From positions 1 to 6,472 of the forward strand of contig ONWP01000376.1 of the NCBI GenBank assembly GCA_900321595.1: DNA of 6,472 nucleotides, written 5' to 3'. Every line of letters starts with the position of its first letter. The stretch's first letter is position 1. The notes beneath the pieces are model-generated. The model did no database searches. It saw only the letters and a program-made list of their open reading frames with translations, and was not told the DNA's origin. The stretch is from an uncultured Eubacteriales bacterium. Its GTDB lineage: Bacteria > Bacillota > Clostridia > Oscillospirales > Acutalibacteraceae. Positions 5,517 through 6,472 of the stretch are shown here, one piece after another. Both the position numbers and the translations under genes were made by a program.

Positions 5517-5616
5517 GTTATGCGAAAGGCGGTGTCTCAGTCTCACGAAACGGACTGCGAGTTAGAGATGTCATTATTACCACGGTTGTATGTCCCTCGC
5601 ACTGGTTGCAGTTTCA

Positions 5617-5874
5617 TCAATACCTATGGCTTGAGGTGCGAAGACCAACTAAAAGCATTACGATGCCGGTCATAAGCACAAGCGCGAGTACGATCAACGG
5701 AAAAATACATAGGTTTTTCGCCGTGCGCAGCTTTCGTTGCGAAGATTGAAACTCCGCCAACTCATACGGATCGGAGATCGCTCCCCAAATGGTCGGCAAA
5801 GATTTGGTTTTAATGAATACGACGATCGCGAATATGAATCCGATCCCCAAGGACAGAAGTCTGTTATGTTCGAT
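5617..5874 (-). pseudogene. Probable 3' remnant of a membrane protein gene
   Basis: The minus-strand frame ending at 5617 reads like true membrane protein from about HNRLLSLGIGFIFAIVVFIK onward. It has one hydrophobic span near its beginning, a polar stretch SDPYELAEFQSSQRKLRTAK, and a second span with IFPLIVLALVLMTGIVMLLVGL, then a short tail and stop. It has no credible start. The frame stays open back to 6033, but the in-frame ATGs there lie across the citrate synthase promoter and coding start and lack ribosome sites. The only nearby alternatives are CTG and TTG codons without a ribosome site. An ATG in another frame at 5905 would need a frameshift. I infer a gene that lost its 5' end. 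The alternative is a small real gene with a rare start. The family is not recognised. Confidence 0.4.
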
Positions 5875-5913
5875 CGACCGGCTCGGCTGCGGCGCGAAGT
5901 GCGCATAAAATTC

Positions 5914-5942
5914 TTGACAACCGGGCGGGGAAAACATATAAT
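5914..5942 (+). promoter_or_regulatory. Consensus promoter of the citrate synthase gene
   Basis: TTGACA (5914-5919), a 17-bp spacer and TATAAT (5937-5942) match sigma-A consensus exactly. The start would be near 5949, with a leader of about 29 bases containing AAAGGA (5963-5968), 9 bases before the ATG. Strong, basically constitutive expression is expected unless a regulator acts. Confidence 0.9.
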
Positions 5943-5977
5943 AATACTTTGAGATATTATAGAAAGGACGGGGCACA

Positions 5978-6472
5978 ATGACAGTATTCGATCCCGATTC
6001 CGTCCGATTGCTGCAAGACCAGCTGCAGGACAAAAACTATATCGACCGCAACGACTATTCGCGTTTCGGCGTAAAAAGAGGGCTGCGCAACGCCGACGGC
6101 ACCGGCGTTATGGCTGGCCTGACAAAAATATGTTCCGTTGAAGGCTACGTCATCGACGACGGCGAAAAAATCCCGAAAAAGGGCAATCTGTTTTATCGCG
6201 GCGTGAACGTCAACGATCTGGTGGACGCCTGCCGGATGGAGAATCGATTCGGCTACGAGGAGACCGCGTTCCTGCTGCTGTTCGGGCAGCTGCCGACGAC
6301 GCATCAGCTGGAGGTCTTCCGCGCGGAGCTGGCTGAGCGGCGCGAGCTGCCGGACAATTTTACGGAGGATATGATCATGAAGGCGCCTTCGCCGGATATC
6401 ATGAACAAGCTCGCGCGCTCGGTCCTCGCTCTGTATTCATATGACGATAACCCGGATTCTACTGATATACAC
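5978..6472 (+). CDS. Citrate/2-methylcitrate synthase, N-terminal part, runs off the right edge
   Basis: The 165 visible residues are the N-terminal third or so of a citrate synthase, which usually has about 430-460 residues in this branch. The enzyme condenses acetyl-CoA with oxaloacetate; related members use propionyl-CoA. Recognisable blocks are KRGLRNADGTGVMAGLT (33-49), G-x-L-x-YRG (69-75) and FGYEETAFLLLFGQLP (91-106). The catalytic His, His and Asp lie in the missing part, so citrate and 2-methylcitrate synthase cannot be told apart (gltA/citZ versus prpC). In fermentative clostridia this enzyme usually feeds 2-oxoglutarate and glutamate synthesis. The start is fixed by AAAGGA at 9 bases and the promoter upstream. 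The frame is open to the last base. Confidence 0.92.
   Translation, partial: MTVFDPDSVRLLQDQLQDKNYIDRNDYSRFGVKRGLRNADGTGVMAGLTKICSVEGYVIDDGEKIPKKGNLFYRGVNVNDLVDACRMENRFGYEETAFLLLFGQLPTTHQLEVFRAELAERRELPDNFTEDMIMKAPSPDIMNKLARSVLALYSYDDNPDSTDIH

Larger units (their letters stand above)
5262..5616. other. Gene-poor stretch after the tRNA
   Basis: I see no convincing gene here. An open frame at 5406-5675 on the plus strand gives 89 residues without recognisable motifs. A short version could start at the ATG at 5473, but it has no good ribosome site and an unusual composition. The stretch holds two hairpins (5286-5329), A-tracts alternating with CGCC (5361-5392), an 11-bp tandem repeat (5392-5413) and a hairpin AAAAGC/GCTTTT (5488-5516). 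Base composition shifts to more AT than the operon upstream. This fits a decayed or imported segment next to a tRNA, though no integrase or tRNA-end duplication was found. Confidence 0.5.

Noticed and set aside
5597..5610. CTCGCACTGG resembling part of the tRNA 3' end (possible att copy)
   Set aside because: Similarity is about ten bases and needs two gaps, with no match in the flanks. That is too short to call an attachment site.

Overview
The window looks like chromosome from a Gram-positive, low-oxygen gut-type clostridium (Clostridia, probably Oscillospiraceae/Ruminococcaceae-like). This is an inference from four things: AGGAGG-type ribosome binding sites, close-to-consensus sigma-A promoters, a Thr/Lys/Pro-repeat surface protein, and a DltA/DltC-like ligase and carrier protein pair. 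The coding blocks from about 700 to 5000 are GC-rich. The far left and the stretch between the tRNA and the last gene look more AT-rich.

Layout. Positions 1-660 hold a minus-strand operon running off the left edge: a DUF2997-like small protein followed, with a 1-nt overlap, by a two-span membrane protein. It has its own promoter, with an inverted repeat over the -35 box. Positions 708-1867 hold a minus-strand, membrane-anchored C39-like cysteine peptidase ending in eleven 15-bp repeats (TTTKP), with a strong promoter. Divergent from it, 1944-4999 is a tight plus-strand operon of four genes: a stand-alone adenylation enzyme, its acyl carrier protein, a Cof-type HAD phosphatase and methionine sulfoxide reductase A. 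The last two junctions are ATGA overlaps.

Positions 5103-5261 are a self-contained tRNA-Pro(GGG) unit: promoter, tRNA with encoded CCA, and a perfect 18-bp terminator hairpin. The next ~700 bp hold no confident intact gene. They contain two hairpins, A-tract/CGCC repeats, a perfect 11-bp tandem duplication, a weak terminator-like hairpin and what looks like the 3' part of a minus-strand membrane-protein gene. At 5914 a consensus promoter starts a citrate synthase gene that runs off the right edge.

The most interesting part is the ligase-carrier pair. It has DltA/DltC-type architecture, but no DltB/DltD partner is visible. The Asp that normally grips the substrate alpha-amino group is Ser (FSMS instead of FDxS), so the loaded acyl group may not be D-alanine or an ordinary alpha-amino acid. 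No other strongly novel system is evident.
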